The notes beneath the pieces were generated by a model that searched no databases, was not told where the DNA came from, and was given only the letters and a program-made list of their open reading frames with translations. Positions 8,380 to 17,417 of a DNA stretch of 64,000 nt are shown in pieces; within the stretch, counting starts at the first letter, position 1; each line of letters opens with the position of its first letter. Position numbers and translations under genes: made by a program. Source of the DNA: JAYOEY01 sp038116945 (GTDB taxonomy: Bacteria; Pseudomonadota; Alphaproteobacteria; MPNO01; UBA2964); contig JAYOEY010000018.1 of the NCBI GenBank assembly GCA_038116945.1, positions 1 to 64,000 of the forward strand, read 5' to 3'.

Positions 8380-10224
8380 TCAGGCGACTTCCGACGATTT
8401 GCGGGAGCGCCGTTTGCGTTCGATCGGATCGAGATAGCGCTTCCGCAGGCGGATCGATTTCGGCGTTACCTCGACCAGCTCGTCGTCGTCGATATAGGCG
8501 ATGGCGCGCTCCAGGCCAAGTTTCATGGGCGGGGTCAGAAGGATGGCGTCGTCGCTGCCCGATGCCCGGATGTTTGTCAGCTGCTTGGCCTTGAGCGGGT
8601 TGGCGTCGATGTCCTGCCCCTTGTTGTGCTCGCCGATCAGCATGCCGCAATAGACCTTTTCGCCGGGACCGATCATCAGCGGACCGCGTTCCTCAAGGTT
8701 CCAGAGAGCATAGGCCACCGCGCTGCCCTGCTGCGTTGAGATGATGACGCCGTGGCGACGTCCCTCGATGGCGCCACGGTCGGCAGCGTATTCATGGAAA
8801 ATTCGGTGCATAACGCCGGTGCCGCGCGTATCGGTCATGAATTCCCCGTGGTACCCGATCAGCGCGCGCGACGGGGCGTGAAATACAAGCCGCTGCTTGC
8901 CGCCGCCTGACGGGCGCATTTCCATCAGTTCGCTGCGTCTCGCAGACAGTTTCTCCACGACCACGCCGGAATATTCCTCGTCGACGTCGATTACGACTTC
9001 TTCGATCGGTTCGGTGCGCTTGCCGGTTTCCGGATCGGACCGGAACACCACGCGCGGACGGCTGATCGACATTTCGTAGCCTTCGCGCCGCATGGTCTCG
9101 ATCAGCACGCCGATCTGCAGCTCGCCGCGGCCCGCAACTTCGAATCCGCCATCGGTCTCGGTGACCTGAATGGCGACGTTACCTTCGGCTTCGCGCAGCA
9201 GGCGGTCCCGAATCATGCGCGACGTGACCTTGTCGCCTTCCTGTCCGGCGAGAGGAGAGTCGTTGACCGAAAATGTGACGGCGAGCGTTGGCGGGTCGAT
9301 GGGGCGTGCCTCGATCGGTTTTTCGGCGCCGGGCGCGCAGATCGTGTCGGCGACGGTGGCCTTCTGGAACCCGGACAGCGCCACGATATCGCCGGCGGCG
9401 GCTTCCTCGAGAGGCACCCGTTCCAGGCCCCGAAAGGCCAGAATTTTGGTAACCCGGACCCGTTCTACCGGTTCGCCCTTGCGCGTCACCGCCGATACCG
9501 TTTCGTTCGGTCTGATCTTTCCGGCCATGATGCGGCCGGTCAGCAGCCTTCCGAGATAGGGGTTTGCTTCCAGCGTTGTCGCCAGCATGCGAAACGGCGC
9601 ATCTGCCTCGACCTCGGGTGGGTGGACATGGCTCGCAATCAGTTCGAAAAGCGGCGTCAGCGAATCCTTCGGGCCTTCCGGTTCCTGCGCCGCCCAGCCT
9701 TCCTTCGACGAGGCATAAAGCGTCGGAAAATCGAGCTGCTCGTCGGTCGCATCCAGCGCGGCGAACAGGTCGAAAATCTCGTTCAGCACCTCGTCGACGC
9801 GCGCGTCCGGACGATCCACCTTGTTGATGACGACGATGGGGCGCAGCCCCAATGCCAGGACCTTCGACAGCACGAACTTGGTCTGCGGCATGGGGCCTTC
9901 GGCGGCGTCGACCAGCAGCACGCAGCCATCGACCATGGAAAGCACGCGCTCCACCTCGCCGCCGAAATCGGCGTGGCCCGGCGTGTCCACGATATTGATC
10001 CGGATGCCGTTCCATTCGACCGACGTGCATTTTGCGAGGATGGTGATGCCCCGTTCGCGTTCGAGGTCGCCGGTATCGAGGGCCTGCGACTGCACCGCCT
10101 GGTTTTCGCGAAACATGCCCGACTGGCGCATCAGACAATCGACGAGCGTCGTCTTGCCGTGATCGACATGGGCGACAATAGCGATATTGCGGAGCTTCGC
10201 CGCAGCGGTGTTTGTATCAGTCAT
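8380..10224 (-). CDS. typA: ribosome-associated GTPase BipA/TypA
   Basis: 614 residues from ATG at 10224. This start gives the family's N-terminus (KLRNIAIVAHVDHGKTT), whereas the frame stays open 34 more codons upstream without family similarity. The translational-GTPase motifs are complete: G1 AHVDHGKTT near residue 18, G2 ERGITI, G3 DTPGHADF, G4 NKVD. EF-G-like domains II, III and V and the BipA-specific C-terminal domain follow. BipA binds the 70S ribosome and assists 50S assembly under stress and cold. The end is basic (RKRRSRKS). No neighbouring partner gene is expected. Confidence 0.97.
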   Translation of the reverse strand: MTDTNTAAAKLRNIAIVAHVDHGKTTLVDCLMRQSGMFRENQAVQSQALDTGDLERERGITILAKCTSVEWNGIRINIVDTPGHADFGGEVERVLSMVDGCVLLVDAAEGPMPQTKFVLSKVLALGLRPIVVINKVDRPDARVDEVLNEIFDLFAALDATDEQLDFPTLYASSKEGWAAQEPEGPKDSLTPLFELIASHVHPPEVEADAPFRMLATTLEANPYLGRLLTGRIMAGKIRPNETVSAVTRKGEPVERVRVTKILAFRGLERVPLEEAAAGDIVALSGFQKATVADTICAPGAEKPIEARPIDPPTLAVTFSVNDSPLAGQEGDKVTSRMIRDRLLREAEGNVAIQVTETDGGFEVAGRGELQIGVLIETMRREGYEMSISRPRVVFRSDPETGKRTEPIEEVVIDVDEEYSGVVVEKLSARRSELMEMRPSGGGKQRLVFHAPSRALIGYHGEFMTDTRGTGVMHRIFHEYAADRGAIEGRRHGVIISTQQGSAVAYALWNLEERGPLMIGPGEKVYCGMLIGEHNKGQDIDANPLKAKQLTNIRASGSDDAILLTPPMKLGLERAIAYIDDDELVEVTPKSIRLRKRYLDPIERKRRSRKSSEVA

Positions 10225-10428
10225 GGGGATCAGGCCGTATTCCGGGTGGCGTCCGTATATAGGAGTTGGGGCACCGAGGGCAAGCGGATTGCGGAACGAA
10301 GCGCCAGATAGGCGTCTGTTCCTCATCCCTTCCGGAAATTGTGGAATTTTTGTAGCGCAGGACGCGAATCTGGCGTGGAATAACGGCAGGCGGGCATCCT
10401 GCTCGACCAGATTACAGGGAGAAGCCTT

Positions 10429-11454
10429 ATGTCGTTCAAATCACTGTGGGCCGTTCCGGCAGCCTTGCTGGGGGTGGCGCTGGCCAGCCCGGCGGCGGCC
10501 GACGCCGTTTCGGATTTTTACAAGGACAAGCAGGTGACGATCATCGTCGCGGCGGGACCGGGCGGCGGCCACACGCAGTACTCGCAGCTGCTTGCGCCAT
10601 ACCTGAAAAAATACATTCCGGGAAAGCCGACCTTTGTGACGCAGAACATGGGCGGCGCCGGCGGCACCAAGGCGGCGAACTACCTCTATAACAGCGCCGC
10701 GCAGGACGGCAGCGTCGTAGGTATCCTGCTGTCGGATACGCCGTTTGCGGCGAGGCTGCGCACGACGGGCGTCAAGTACCGGCCCGAAAAATTCCATTAT
10801 CTGGGAGGCGCCGACGATACGCAGAGCGCGTTCGTCCTGTTCAAGAGCGCCGGCGTCAAAACGCTCGACGACGTGAAAAAGAAACAGGTCCTGATGGGAT
10901 CCACCGGCAAGGGGTCGCAGACCTTCATCGTGCCGACGCTGGCCAATGCGCTTCTCGGCACCAAGTTCAAGGTCATCACCGGTTACCGCGGAATGGGCGG
11001 CATCTATCTAGCCATGGATCAGGGCGAGGTTTCCGGCTTCCAGTCGGTCTATTCGTCGCCCAAATCGTTGCGGCCGCAATGGTTCGAGCAGGACAAGCTG
11101 GTCGTTCTGGCGGCCAACGCGCTGACGCCGCTGCCGGATCGTCCGAACGTGCCGCTGCTGAAGGACCTCGTCTCGGATCCGACCGACAGGAAAATTCTTG
11201 AGCTGATTGGCGGAAACGGGACGCTCGGCCGGGGCTGGCTCGTGCCGCCGGGCGTGCCGTCCGCGCTGGTCGCGGGGCTTCGCGCCGGTTTCGAAAAGGC
11301 GCTCAACGACCAGGAGGCGCAGTCTTCGGCACTCAAGCGCAAAATGACATGGGCGCCGGTAAAATGGCAGGACATGCAGGCCCATGCCAACCTGATCGGC
11401 GAGGCCGATGCCGCCCTTTTTGTCCGCGTCAGGAAACTGCTTGGGATGAAATAG
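10429..11454 (+). CDS. orphan TctC/Bug-family periplasmic solute-binding protein
   Basis: 341 residues with a classic Sec signal peptide (basic start, hydrophobic core, cleavage after SPAAA near residue 24). The mature part shows the Bug-family VAAGPGGGHTQYSQ ligand loop near residue 41 and an ATP-independent binding-protein fold. It shares fold and length with TctC at 3670 but not close sequence. No tctA or tctB gene is adjacent, so it must use a distant permease or serve in sensing. The start has GGGAG about 10 bases upstream. The gap 10225-10428 upstream holds no gene I can see. Confidence 0.9.
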   Translation: MSFKSLWAVPAALLGVALASPAAADAVSDFYKDKQVTIIVAAGPGGGHTQYSQLLAPYLKKYIPGKPTFVTQNMGGAGGTKAANYLYNSAAQDGSVVGILLSDTPFAARLRTTGVKYRPEKFHYLGGADDTQSAFVLFKSAGVKTLDDVKKKQVLMGSTGKGSQTFIVPTLANALLGTKFKVITGYRGMGGIYLAMDQGEVSGFQSVYSSPKSLRPQWFEQDKLVVLAANALTPLPDRPNVPLLKDLVSDPTDRKILELIGGNGTLGRGWLVPPGVPSALVAGLRAGFEKALNDQEAQSSALKRKMTWAPVKWQDMQAHANLIGEADAALFVRVRKLLGMK

Positions 11455-11476
11455 GACGCGAACAACGGAAACCGCG

Positions 11477-11508
11477 CGGCGGTCCTCGTCCCTGTCCGGG
11501 GACCGCCG
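11477..11508 (+). terminator. hairpin downstream of the orphan TctC-like gene
   Basis: A 9-base-pair inverted repeat (CGGCGGTCC at 11477-11485, complement at 11500-11508) with a 14-base loop begins 23 bases after the stop, followed by CAGGCGTTTT. The T-run is short and slightly displaced, so termination is probable but not perfect. Confidence 0.6.
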
Positions 11509-11521
11509 TCAGGCGTTTTCA

Positions 11522-11553
11522 AAATTCAGTCATCTGATCAAACGACTGAATTT
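11522..11553. terminator. bidirectional A/T-flanked hairpin between convergent genes
   Basis: A perfect 10-base-pair stem (AAATTCAGTC / GACTGAATTT) with a 12-base loop lies between the convergent TctC-like and lipoprotein genes. The stem is flanked by A and T runs on both strands, the expected form of a two-way rho-independent terminator. It is unusually AT-rich for this window. Confidence 0.75.
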
Positions 11554-11569
11554 CACTCGGCAAAGCTGG

Positions 11570-12016
11570 TTATTGAGTCGCTCCGGCGCCCGTGTATGAG
11601 AGGGTCCGAATCCTTTCTCGTCCATCCTTCGGATCCACGAGACTCGGATATATTCGTCCGACAAGAATGCCAAAGCCTACGGTGGTTTCAACAAAGCGTT
11701 CCTGCCTGGCACCAATGGAAAATGTCAGCTTCTTTTCGACCTCGGTTTCCGTGGTGACTTCGTAGTTTCCAGGAGGAACGTCCTCGAAAAATACACCGCC
11801 CGGAACGGATTGCCCTACCAGTTTCCCGTTAAGATGGATACCAGGCTGCAGGGCGGCGCCGAACGGAGAGGCGTCGCGGAAAAAGTAAATGCGTCCCGTC
11901 TTGTCCGTAAGGGTAGGCAAAGTGCTCTCGATCTTCGAAAAATCGGGACCGCTGGCGCAGGCTGTTGCGAGGAAGAGCGCTACGAGAGAGAGAAACCTGA
12001 CTGTAAGACGTTTCAT
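11570..12016 (-). CDS. DUF2846-family lipoprotein
   Basis: 148 residues with a lipoprotein signal: basic N-terminus, hydrophobic core, and lipobox LATAC placing the lipidated Cys at residue 20. The body matches the DUF2846 pattern: a short strand with IYFFRD, the G-x-x-L-N-G-K-L-V-G turn, then F-E-D-V-P-P-G-N-Y and a C-terminal beta region. The function of the family is unknown, and it is often compared with small envelope carboxypeptidase-regulatory-like folds. It is 14 bases downstream of a second lipoprotein gene and probably in one operon with it. Both have visibly lower G+C than their neighbours. Confidence 0.75.
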   Translation of the reverse strand: MKRLTVRFLSLVALFLATACASGPDFSKIESTLPTLTDKTGRIYFFRDASPFGAALQPGIHLNGKLVGQSVPGGVFFEDVPPGNYEVTTETEVEKKLTFSIGARQERFVETTVGFGILVGRIYPSLVDPKDGRERIRTLSYTGAGATQ

Positions 12017-12030
12017 TGTTTGTTTCCTGC

Positions 12031-12432
12031 TCAGTTATCCCTTGTTTGAATGGGGCTCGGCTCGCTCAGTGGAGAAAACGCTGATTGTACGGGCAGCCAG
12101 AAGCCGACCCATTTATTCCCCGATATAACGATATAGGCCTCGGATGCATGTTTTCCTTCGGCCATTAATACGGTGTCGAGCGGCTTAAAGACCGTTCCCT
12201 GGGTAATTCGACCTATTGTTTGCCAATGTGAAGAAACCTTCAGGTGGCTGCCATAGCCCGCCGTGGAATATCCGACAGCGGAAGCGGTAATCACGATGGT
12301 GCGTGGGGTTGCCGATTCGTCGGGAATAAAATCTGCACGTTGAACTTCGATATCGGATGCGCATGCCGACAAAAGGAGAGTTGCCAGTACTCCCCACATC
12401 CAAACCGCTCTGCGACAAAATTCAATTCGCAT
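12031..12432 (-). CDS. small putative lipoprotein, family not recognised
   Basis: 133 residues. A signal sequence with a Trp-rich hydrophobic core ends in lipobox LLSAC (Cys24), so it should be a lipid-anchored envelope protein. The mature part is about 110 residues, mostly predicted beta strand, with no motif I can assign. It is the first gene of a two-lipoprotein unit with the DUF2846 gene. A long imperfect hairpin at 12447-12484 lies just upstream of the ATG. Codon use is less GC-biased than in surrounding genes, which hints at a later arrival. Confidence 0.65.
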   Translation of the reverse strand: MRIEFCRRAVWMWGVLATLLLSACASDIEVQRADFIPDESATPRTIVITASAVGYSTAGYGSHLKVSSHWQTIGRITQGTVFKPLDTVLMAEGKHASEAYIVISGNKWVGFWLPVQSAFSPLSEPSPIQTRDN

Positions 12433-12446
12433 GGTTCCATCGTTGC

Positions 12447-12484
12447 AAATCGGGTTCTTGGTAACGTATGCCGAGAACCGATTT
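12447..12484. repeat. long imperfect hairpin upstream of the lipoprotein pair
   Basis: AAATCGGGTTCTTGG (12447-12461) and CCGAGAACCGATTT (12471-12484) pair over 14 positions with one bulge and one G-T wobble around a 9-base loop. It starts 15 bases before the lipoprotein ATG. It may be a leader hairpin, an operator or a remnant of a small inverted-repeat element. The rest of 12433-12628 shows no gene. Confidence 0.5.
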
Positions 12485-12628
12485 GTTCGATATCAAGAAT
12501 CGACACAAATTCAACAAAAAATACCTTGGGATCAGGAAGCGTTCGATCCCTTTGAGATCGAAGTGGTGTGTCGGTTTCCCGTTGTTTGCCGTGCTTTCCA
12601 GCCATGCCAGGCCGGGTACTGCGCTTTT

Positions 12629-14218
12629 CTAGGCGAGTTGCTCTTTTACCTTCAGGAGCTGGATTTTCGGCCAGTCCTCGCCCGCCCGGTTGAGGTGCCA
12701 GGCATTGCGGGCGAGAAACACGGGATCTCCCCGATGGTCGTCGGCGATGTCGCCTCTGTTGCCATTGACGAATTTCTTGATTTCGCCGTCTTCGCCGCCA
12801 AGCCAGCGGGCGGTCATCAGGCTGGTCGGTTCGAACCGGACCGGGACGTCGTATTCGGTGCGGATGCGGTCGGCCAGGATTTCGAACTGCAGCGCGCCGA
12901 CCACGCCGACGATCCAGTCAGTGCCGATGCGCGGTTTGAACACGCGGGCGACGCCTTCCTCGGCGAGCTGCTGCAGCGCGCGGCCCAGATGCTTGGCGCG
13001 CATCGGATCTGTCGGGCGCACCGCCTGCAGATGTTCCGGCGCAAAGCTGGGTATCCCGGTAAAGCTCAACGTTTCGCCCTCGGTCAGCGCGTCGCCGATA
13101 TGCAGGTTGCCGTGGTTCGGGATGCCGATGATGTCGCCGGCCCAGGCTTCTTCGGCCAGTTCCCGGTCGCGGGCGAGAAACAGGACAGGATTGTGCAGCG
13201 CGATCTGCTTGTCGGTGCGTACGTGGCGCAGCTTCATGCCGCGTTTGAAGTGACCTGAACACAGCCGGAAGAACGCGATGCGGTCGCGATGCTTGGGGTC
13301 CATGTTGGCCTGAATCTTGAAAACGAACCCGGCCACCTTGTCCTCGGTCGGCTCGATCGGCCGCTCGACAGTCGATTGCGGGCGCGGCGTCGGCGCGTTC
13401 GTCGCCAGCCCGTCCATCAGCTCCGCCACGCCGAACGCGTTGATCGCGCTGCCGAAATAGACCGGCGTCAGATTTCCTTCGAGATAGGCCTCGCGGTCGA
13501 AAGGCGGGCACAGCCCGCGCGCCATCTCCACCTGTTCGCGCAGTTCGGCGACGGCGGCGGCGGGCAGAAGTTCGTCGAGACGGGGATCGTCCAGCCCCGT
13601 GCAGGTTTCCACCTGGTGCGGTTTTTCGCCGCGGGCGCCGCGGTCGACGAGAACCAGTTGGTCGCGCAACAGGTCGTAGCAGCCGAGAAAACCGCGTCCC
13701 ATGCCGATCGGCCAGCTTGCCGGGGTGACATCGATCTGCAGGGTCTGTTCGATCTCGTCGAGCAGTTCGAACGGATCCTGCGCTTCGCGGTCCATCTTGT
13801 TGATGAAGGTCGTGATCGGCATGTCGCGCAGGCGGCAGACCTCGAACAGCTTGCGGGTCTGGGGCTCGATACCGCGCGCCGCGTCGATCACCATCACCGC
13901 GGAATCGACGGCAGACAGCACCCGGTAGGTATCTTCGGAGAAATCCTCATGGCCCGGCGTATCGAGCAGGTTGAAGGTTCTGTCCTCGTATTCGAACGTC
14001 ATTACGGAGGCGGTGACGGAAATTCCGCGTTCGCGCTCGACCTTCATCCAGTCCGAGCGCGCGCGGCGCTGTTCGCCGCGCGCCTTGACCGCGCCGGCGA
14101 GCTGGATCGCGCCGCCGAACAGCAGCAGCTTCTCGGTCAGCGTCGTCTTGCCCGCGTCGGGATGCGAGATAATTGCAAAGGTCCGCCGGCGGGCGATTTC
14201 TGAGGGCAGGGTTTCCAT
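12629..14218 (-). CDS. prfC: peptide chain release factor 3
   Basis: 529 residues from ATG at 14218, the same length as E. coli RF3. The 13-codon longer start at 14257 lacks family similarity. GTPase motifs are intact: G1 SHPDAGKTT near residue 19, switch I ERGISVT, G3 DTPGHEDF, G4 NKMD, followed by the RF3-specific domains II and III. RF3 is a class-II release factor that recycles RF1 and RF2 from the ribosome after peptide release and takes part in post-peptidyl-transfer quality control. It stands alone on the minus strand, divergent from the TRAP operon. Confidence 0.97.
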   Translation of the reverse strand: METLPSEIARRRTFAIISHPDAGKTTLTEKLLLFGGAIQLAGAVKARGEQRRARSDWMKVERERGISVTASVMTFEYEDRTFNLLDTPGHEDFSEDTYRVLSAVDSAVMVIDAARGIEPQTRKLFEVCRLRDMPITTFINKMDREAQDPFELLDEIEQTLQIDVTPASWPIGMGRGFLGCYDLLRDQLVLVDRGARGEKPHQVETCTGLDDPRLDELLPAAAVAELREQVEMARGLCPPFDREAYLEGNLTPVYFGSAINAFGVAELMDGLATNAPTPRPQSTVERPIEPTEDKVAGFVFKIQANMDPKHRDRIAFFRLCSGHFKRGMKLRHVRTDKQIALHNPVLFLARDRELAEEAWAGDIIGIPNHGNLHIGDALTEGETLSFTGIPSFAPEHLQAVRPTDPMRAKHLGRALQQLAEEGVARVFKPRIGTDWIVGVVGALQFEILADRIRTEYDVPVRFEPTSLMTARWLGGEDGEIKKFVNGNRGDIADDHRGDPVFLARNAWHLNRAGEDWPKIQLLKVKEQLA

Positions 14219-14394
14219 GGGTGGCGGGTATGTGGCACCGGCGGTCCGGCGCGTCAAGGATCGATCGGTTTGCGCGCTGGCATCCCTTGCGGGGCGTTCG
14301 ATTTGACCCTACGCTTTTGGGGGCATGGCGGCGATAACAATCACGACCCGCCGGCGCAGTCTTCACGGGCTCATATTTCAGGGAGAAACAGACC

Positions 14395-15375
14395 ATGAAA
14401 GCGACAGTCTTCACGTTATCCGCGCTTGCCGGAGCGGCCATGCTGGCGATGGCCGTCACATCCGGCGCCGCGTTGGCGCAGTCGAAACCCGATATCCGGA
14501 TTTCCACCGGGCGTCAGGGCGGCGCGTACTACAACATGGCGGCGGTTGTCGCCGATGCGCTTTACCGCAGCGGCAAGGTCAACTCGGCAACAGCGGAATC
14601 GTCCTCCGGCGGTCCGGAAAACATGCGTCTCCTGACCAAGGGCACGGTGCAGATCGGCGCGACCGACATGGTCTGGTCGGTCAAGGCGCGCAACGGCGAG
14701 AAGCCGTACACGCAGAAGCACGATATCTACACCGTCGCGCCGCTCGGCCAGTGGCCTCTGTTCTTCGTGACCCCGGCCGATTCCAAGATCAAGACCATCG
14801 CTGATCTCAAGGGACGGCGCGTCGCCGTCGGCGCGCGCGGCAGCGGAATGGAAAACCACACGCGGCTGATCCTCGGCGCAGCGGGCATGACGTTCGACGA
14901 CATCAAGCCGATCTATCTTTCCTTCCGCCCCGGCGCGCGCGCCGTGAAGGACGGCAAGGCGGAAGCTCAGTTCCAGTGCTGCATTCCCAACCCGGCGCTG
15001 ACGGAACTCAGCGAGCTGTCGAAGGTGCGCGGCGTCGAGCTGGGCGCGGCCAAGGCGAAGATCATGGCCCTGCCGGTCTATGGCGAAATGACGCTCAAGA
15101 AAGGCGCGTTCAAGGGCCAGCCGGCCGATATTCCGGCGATTGCCGACGTCAACGCCTGGTACGCGCACAAGAGCCTGCCGGACGATGTCGCCTATCTCTA
15201 CGCGAAAACCATCATCGACAACTACAAGACCTTCGCGAAGAAGATGCCGCAATTCGCTACCGTGGGCGACATTCACGCCCAGGTGAAGACGAAGGGCATC
15301 AAGGCGCTTGAAATCGGCGCGCCGCTGCATCCCGGCGCGATGAAGGCATACAAGGACGCCGGAATCCTGAAATAA
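14395..15375 (+). CDS. TAXI-family TRAP transporter solute-binding protein
   Basis: 326 residues with a Sec signal peptide ending at ALAQ near residue 29. The mature protein begins with the TAXI hallmark (ISTGRQGGAYYNMA), then the S-S-G-G-P-E-N motif and a type-2 periplasmic-binding fold. TAXI proteins deliver organic acids such as glutamate or 2-oxoglutarate to fused TRAP permeases; the ligand here is unknown. It is the first gene of an operon with the TRAP permease, 85 bases downstream, and a hairpin at 15399-15422 separates the two. CAGGGAG precedes the ATG. Confidence 0.93.
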   Translation: MKATVFTLSALAGAAMLAMAVTSGAALAQSKPDIRISTGRQGGAYYNMAAVVADALYRSGKVNSATAESSSGGPENMRLLTKGTVQIGATDMVWSVKARNGEKPYTQKHDIYTVAPLGQWPLFFVTPADSKIKTIADLKGRRVAVGARGSGMENHTRLILGAAGMTFDDIKPIYLSFRPGARAVKDGKAEAQFQCCIPNPALTELSELSKVRGVELGAAKAKIMALPVYGEMTLKKGAFKGQPADIPAIADVNAWYAHKSLPDDVAYLYAKTIIDNYKTFAKKMPQFATVGDIHAQVKTKGIKALEIGAPLHPGAMKAYKDAGILK

Positions 15376-15398
15376 GGGAGGCGGCAGCCTCCTTCCAT

Positions 15399-15422
15399 CC
15401 TCCCCCCGTTCGCGGGGGGAGG
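15399..15422 (+). terminator. strong hairpin between TRAP binding protein and permease
   Basis: A perfect 10-base-pair stem (CCTCCCCCCG / CGGGGGGAGG) closes a TTCG loop in the 85-base gap after the TAXI gene. There is no T-run, so it more likely protects or attenuates the message than stops it completely. The same motif type is common as a dispersed palindrome in alphaproteobacterial intergenic DNA. Confidence 0.65.
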
Positions 15423-15460
15423 GGGCGGAGCCGCAGGTTCGCCATGATCACGCATATCCG

Positions 15461-17413
15461 ATGACGGATTTACCCGAAGACAAGGGCGCTCCAGTGCCGG
15501 CGTGGTGCGACCAGCTGCGGTCCGTCCTTGCGGTCGCCATCTTCGTTTTTGGCGTCTGGACAGTTCTGACCTGGCATTTCGACGACGCCGAAATCCGCGC
15601 GATCTTTCTCGGATTCACCCTTCTCTACAGCCTGAGCTTCTTCGGGCCCGGCAAGCGGGCACGCGGCAAGGTCGGACTCGCCGCCGACCTGCTGGCGGCG
15701 GCGCTCGGCATATGCGTCGCGGGCTATATCGCGCTCGATTTCGAGAACGTGTTCAACCGTGCCGGAGCGGTCACCGATCTCGACCTGGTGGTGGCGTCCG
15801 CCGCCATCGTCGTGATCCTCGAGGCGACGCGGCGCACCGCCGGGTGGGCGTTGCCGATCCTGTCGGTCGTGTTCCTGCTGTATCCGCTGGTTTACGGGCC
15901 CTACATGCCGGGGCTGCTCAAGGCCTCGCCGTTCGGGCTCGAGCGCGTGCTGACCGGCCAGTATCTGTCGCTCGACGGCATTCTCGGTCCCGCCATCAAG
16001 GTGATGATCGACTACATCTTCCTGTTCATCATCTTCGGCGCGTTCCTGCAGCGCTTCGGCGTCACCGAGTTCTTCATCGATTTCGCCAAGGCGATCGCCG
16101 GAAACAAGAAGGGCGGCAGCGCCAAGGTCGCGGTCGTCGCGAGCTCGCTGATGGGCACGGTATCGGGCAGCGCGGTCGCCAACGTGGTGTCGACCGGGGT
16201 GATCACCATCCCGATGATGCGGCGCGAAGGCTATCAGGCGGCGTTCGCCGGTGCGGTCGAGGCATCGGCCAGCACCGGCGGGCAGATCATGCCGCCGATC
16301 ATGGGGGCAGCGGCGTTCCTGATGTCGGAGTTCGCCCGCATTCCCTATTCGGAAATCATCCTGCACGCGCTGGTCCCCGCGATCCTCTATTTCGGAACCG
16401 TCTGGCTCGCCGTGCATTTCGAGGCGATCCGGCTGGGGCTGAAAGGCGCAGCGTCGGAGACGCTGCCGCGGCTCTGGCCGGTCCTGCGCGAGCGCGGCAC
16501 CGGGCTGATCCCGATCGTGTTCGTCACCACGCTGATCATGATGGATCACAATCTCGCTGAATCCGTGCTGATGAGCATCGTCGTAACGGTGCTGTGCGCA
16601 GCGGTGACGCCGGCGATGCGGCATCTGGTGACTGTACCCAATCTTGTCGGCGCCATCAGAGAAGGGATCGACAATTCGATCTCGCTGTTCACCGCGTCGG
16701 CCTGCGCGGGGATCGTGATCGGCGTGGTGTCGCTGACCGGGCTCGGGCTCAAGATCAGCACCATGATCATCGACATATCCGCCGGCGTGGCGGTGGTGGC
16801 GCTGATCCTGTCGGCCATCACCTGCCTGATCATGGGGCTCGGCCTGCCGACCCAGATCATCTATCTGACGCTGGCCATCCTTGTTGCGCCGGGGCTGGTC
16901 GAGATGGGAATCTCGGTGGCGGGGGCGCATCTGTTCATCATGTATTTCGGGATGATGTCGATGGTGACCCCGCCGGTCTGTTTCGCCGCCTTCGCGGCGG
17001 CCAGCATATCCGGGGCGAAGATGATGCAGACCGGCGTCCTCGCCTTCCGGCTTGCGCTGGCGGGCCAGTTGATCCCGTTCCTGTTCGCCTATAATCCGGG
17101 GCTGCTGCTGATCGGTGGACCGGTAGACGTGGTCCTCGACATCCTGCGCGCGCTGGCGGCCCTGTTCGCCGCCGGGCTCGCCTTCGAGATTTTCCGCCTG
17201 ACGCCGTTCGAACGCGACGACACGGTGGCGAAACCGGTCATCTATCTGCGCCGGCTCATCCTCGGCTGCGCTGCCGCCTTGCTGATTTTTCCCGACATGC
17301 CGACCACGCTGGGCGGCGCCGCCCTGCTGGCCGCCGGTCTGGCGCTGGCTCTTCTGCCCGGCTACGCTGCGGCCCCGAAAGAGAAAGCGCCCGTACCCGA
17401 TTCAGCGGAGTAA
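15461..17413 (+). CDS. fused TRAP transporter permease (DctQ-DctM type, TAXI-TRAP)
   Basis: 650 residues with about 17-18 hydrophobic segments, the size of 4TM/12TM fused permeases of TAXI-TRAP systems. The N-terminal four-helix part (about 1-130) corresponds to the small DctQ subunit. The large DctM part follows with the family segment GTVSGSAVANVVSTG near residue 230 and GGQIMPPIMGAAAFLM near residue 272, which line the substrate and Na+ site. The C-terminal 80 residues hold extra helices. It works with the preceding binding protein as an ion-gradient-driven importer of organic acids. Confidence 0.95.
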   Translation: MTDLPEDKGAPVPAWCDQLRSVLAVAIFVFGVWTVLTWHFDDAEIRAIFLGFTLLYSLSFFGPGKRARGKVGLAADLLAAALGICVAGYIALDFENVFNRAGAVTDLDLVVASAAIVVILEATRRTAGWALPILSVVFLLYPLVYGPYMPGLLKASPFGLERVLTGQYLSLDGILGPAIKVMIDYIFLFIIFGAFLQRFGVTEFFIDFAKAIAGNKKGGSAKVAVVASSLMGTVSGSAVANVVSTGVITIPMMRREGYQAAFAGAVEASASTGGQIMPPIMGAAAFLMSEFARIPYSEIILHALVPAILYFGTVWLAVHFEAIRLGLKGAASETLPRLWPVLRERGTGLIPIVFVTTLIMMDHNLAESVLMSIVVTVLCAAVTPAMRHLVTVPNLVGAIREGIDNSISLFTASACAGIVIGVVSLTGLGLKISTMIIDISAGVAVVALILSAITCLIMGLGLPTQIIYLTLAILVAPGLVEMGISVAGAHLFIMYFGMMSMVTPPVCFAAFAAASISGAKMMQTGVLAFRLALAGQLIPFLFAYNPGLLLIGGPVDVVLDILRALAALFAAGLAFEIFRLTPFERDDTVAKPVIYLRRLILGCAAALLIFPDMPTTLGGAALLAAGLALALLPGYAAAPKEKAPVPDSAE

Positions 17414-17417
17414 TCCC

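Noticed and set aside
15470..16930. 486-residue minus-strand open frame opposite the TRAP permease
   Set aside because: Composition is typical of an antisense frame (Arg/Asp/His/Gln-rich, no domain). The TRAP permease on the other strand is certain.
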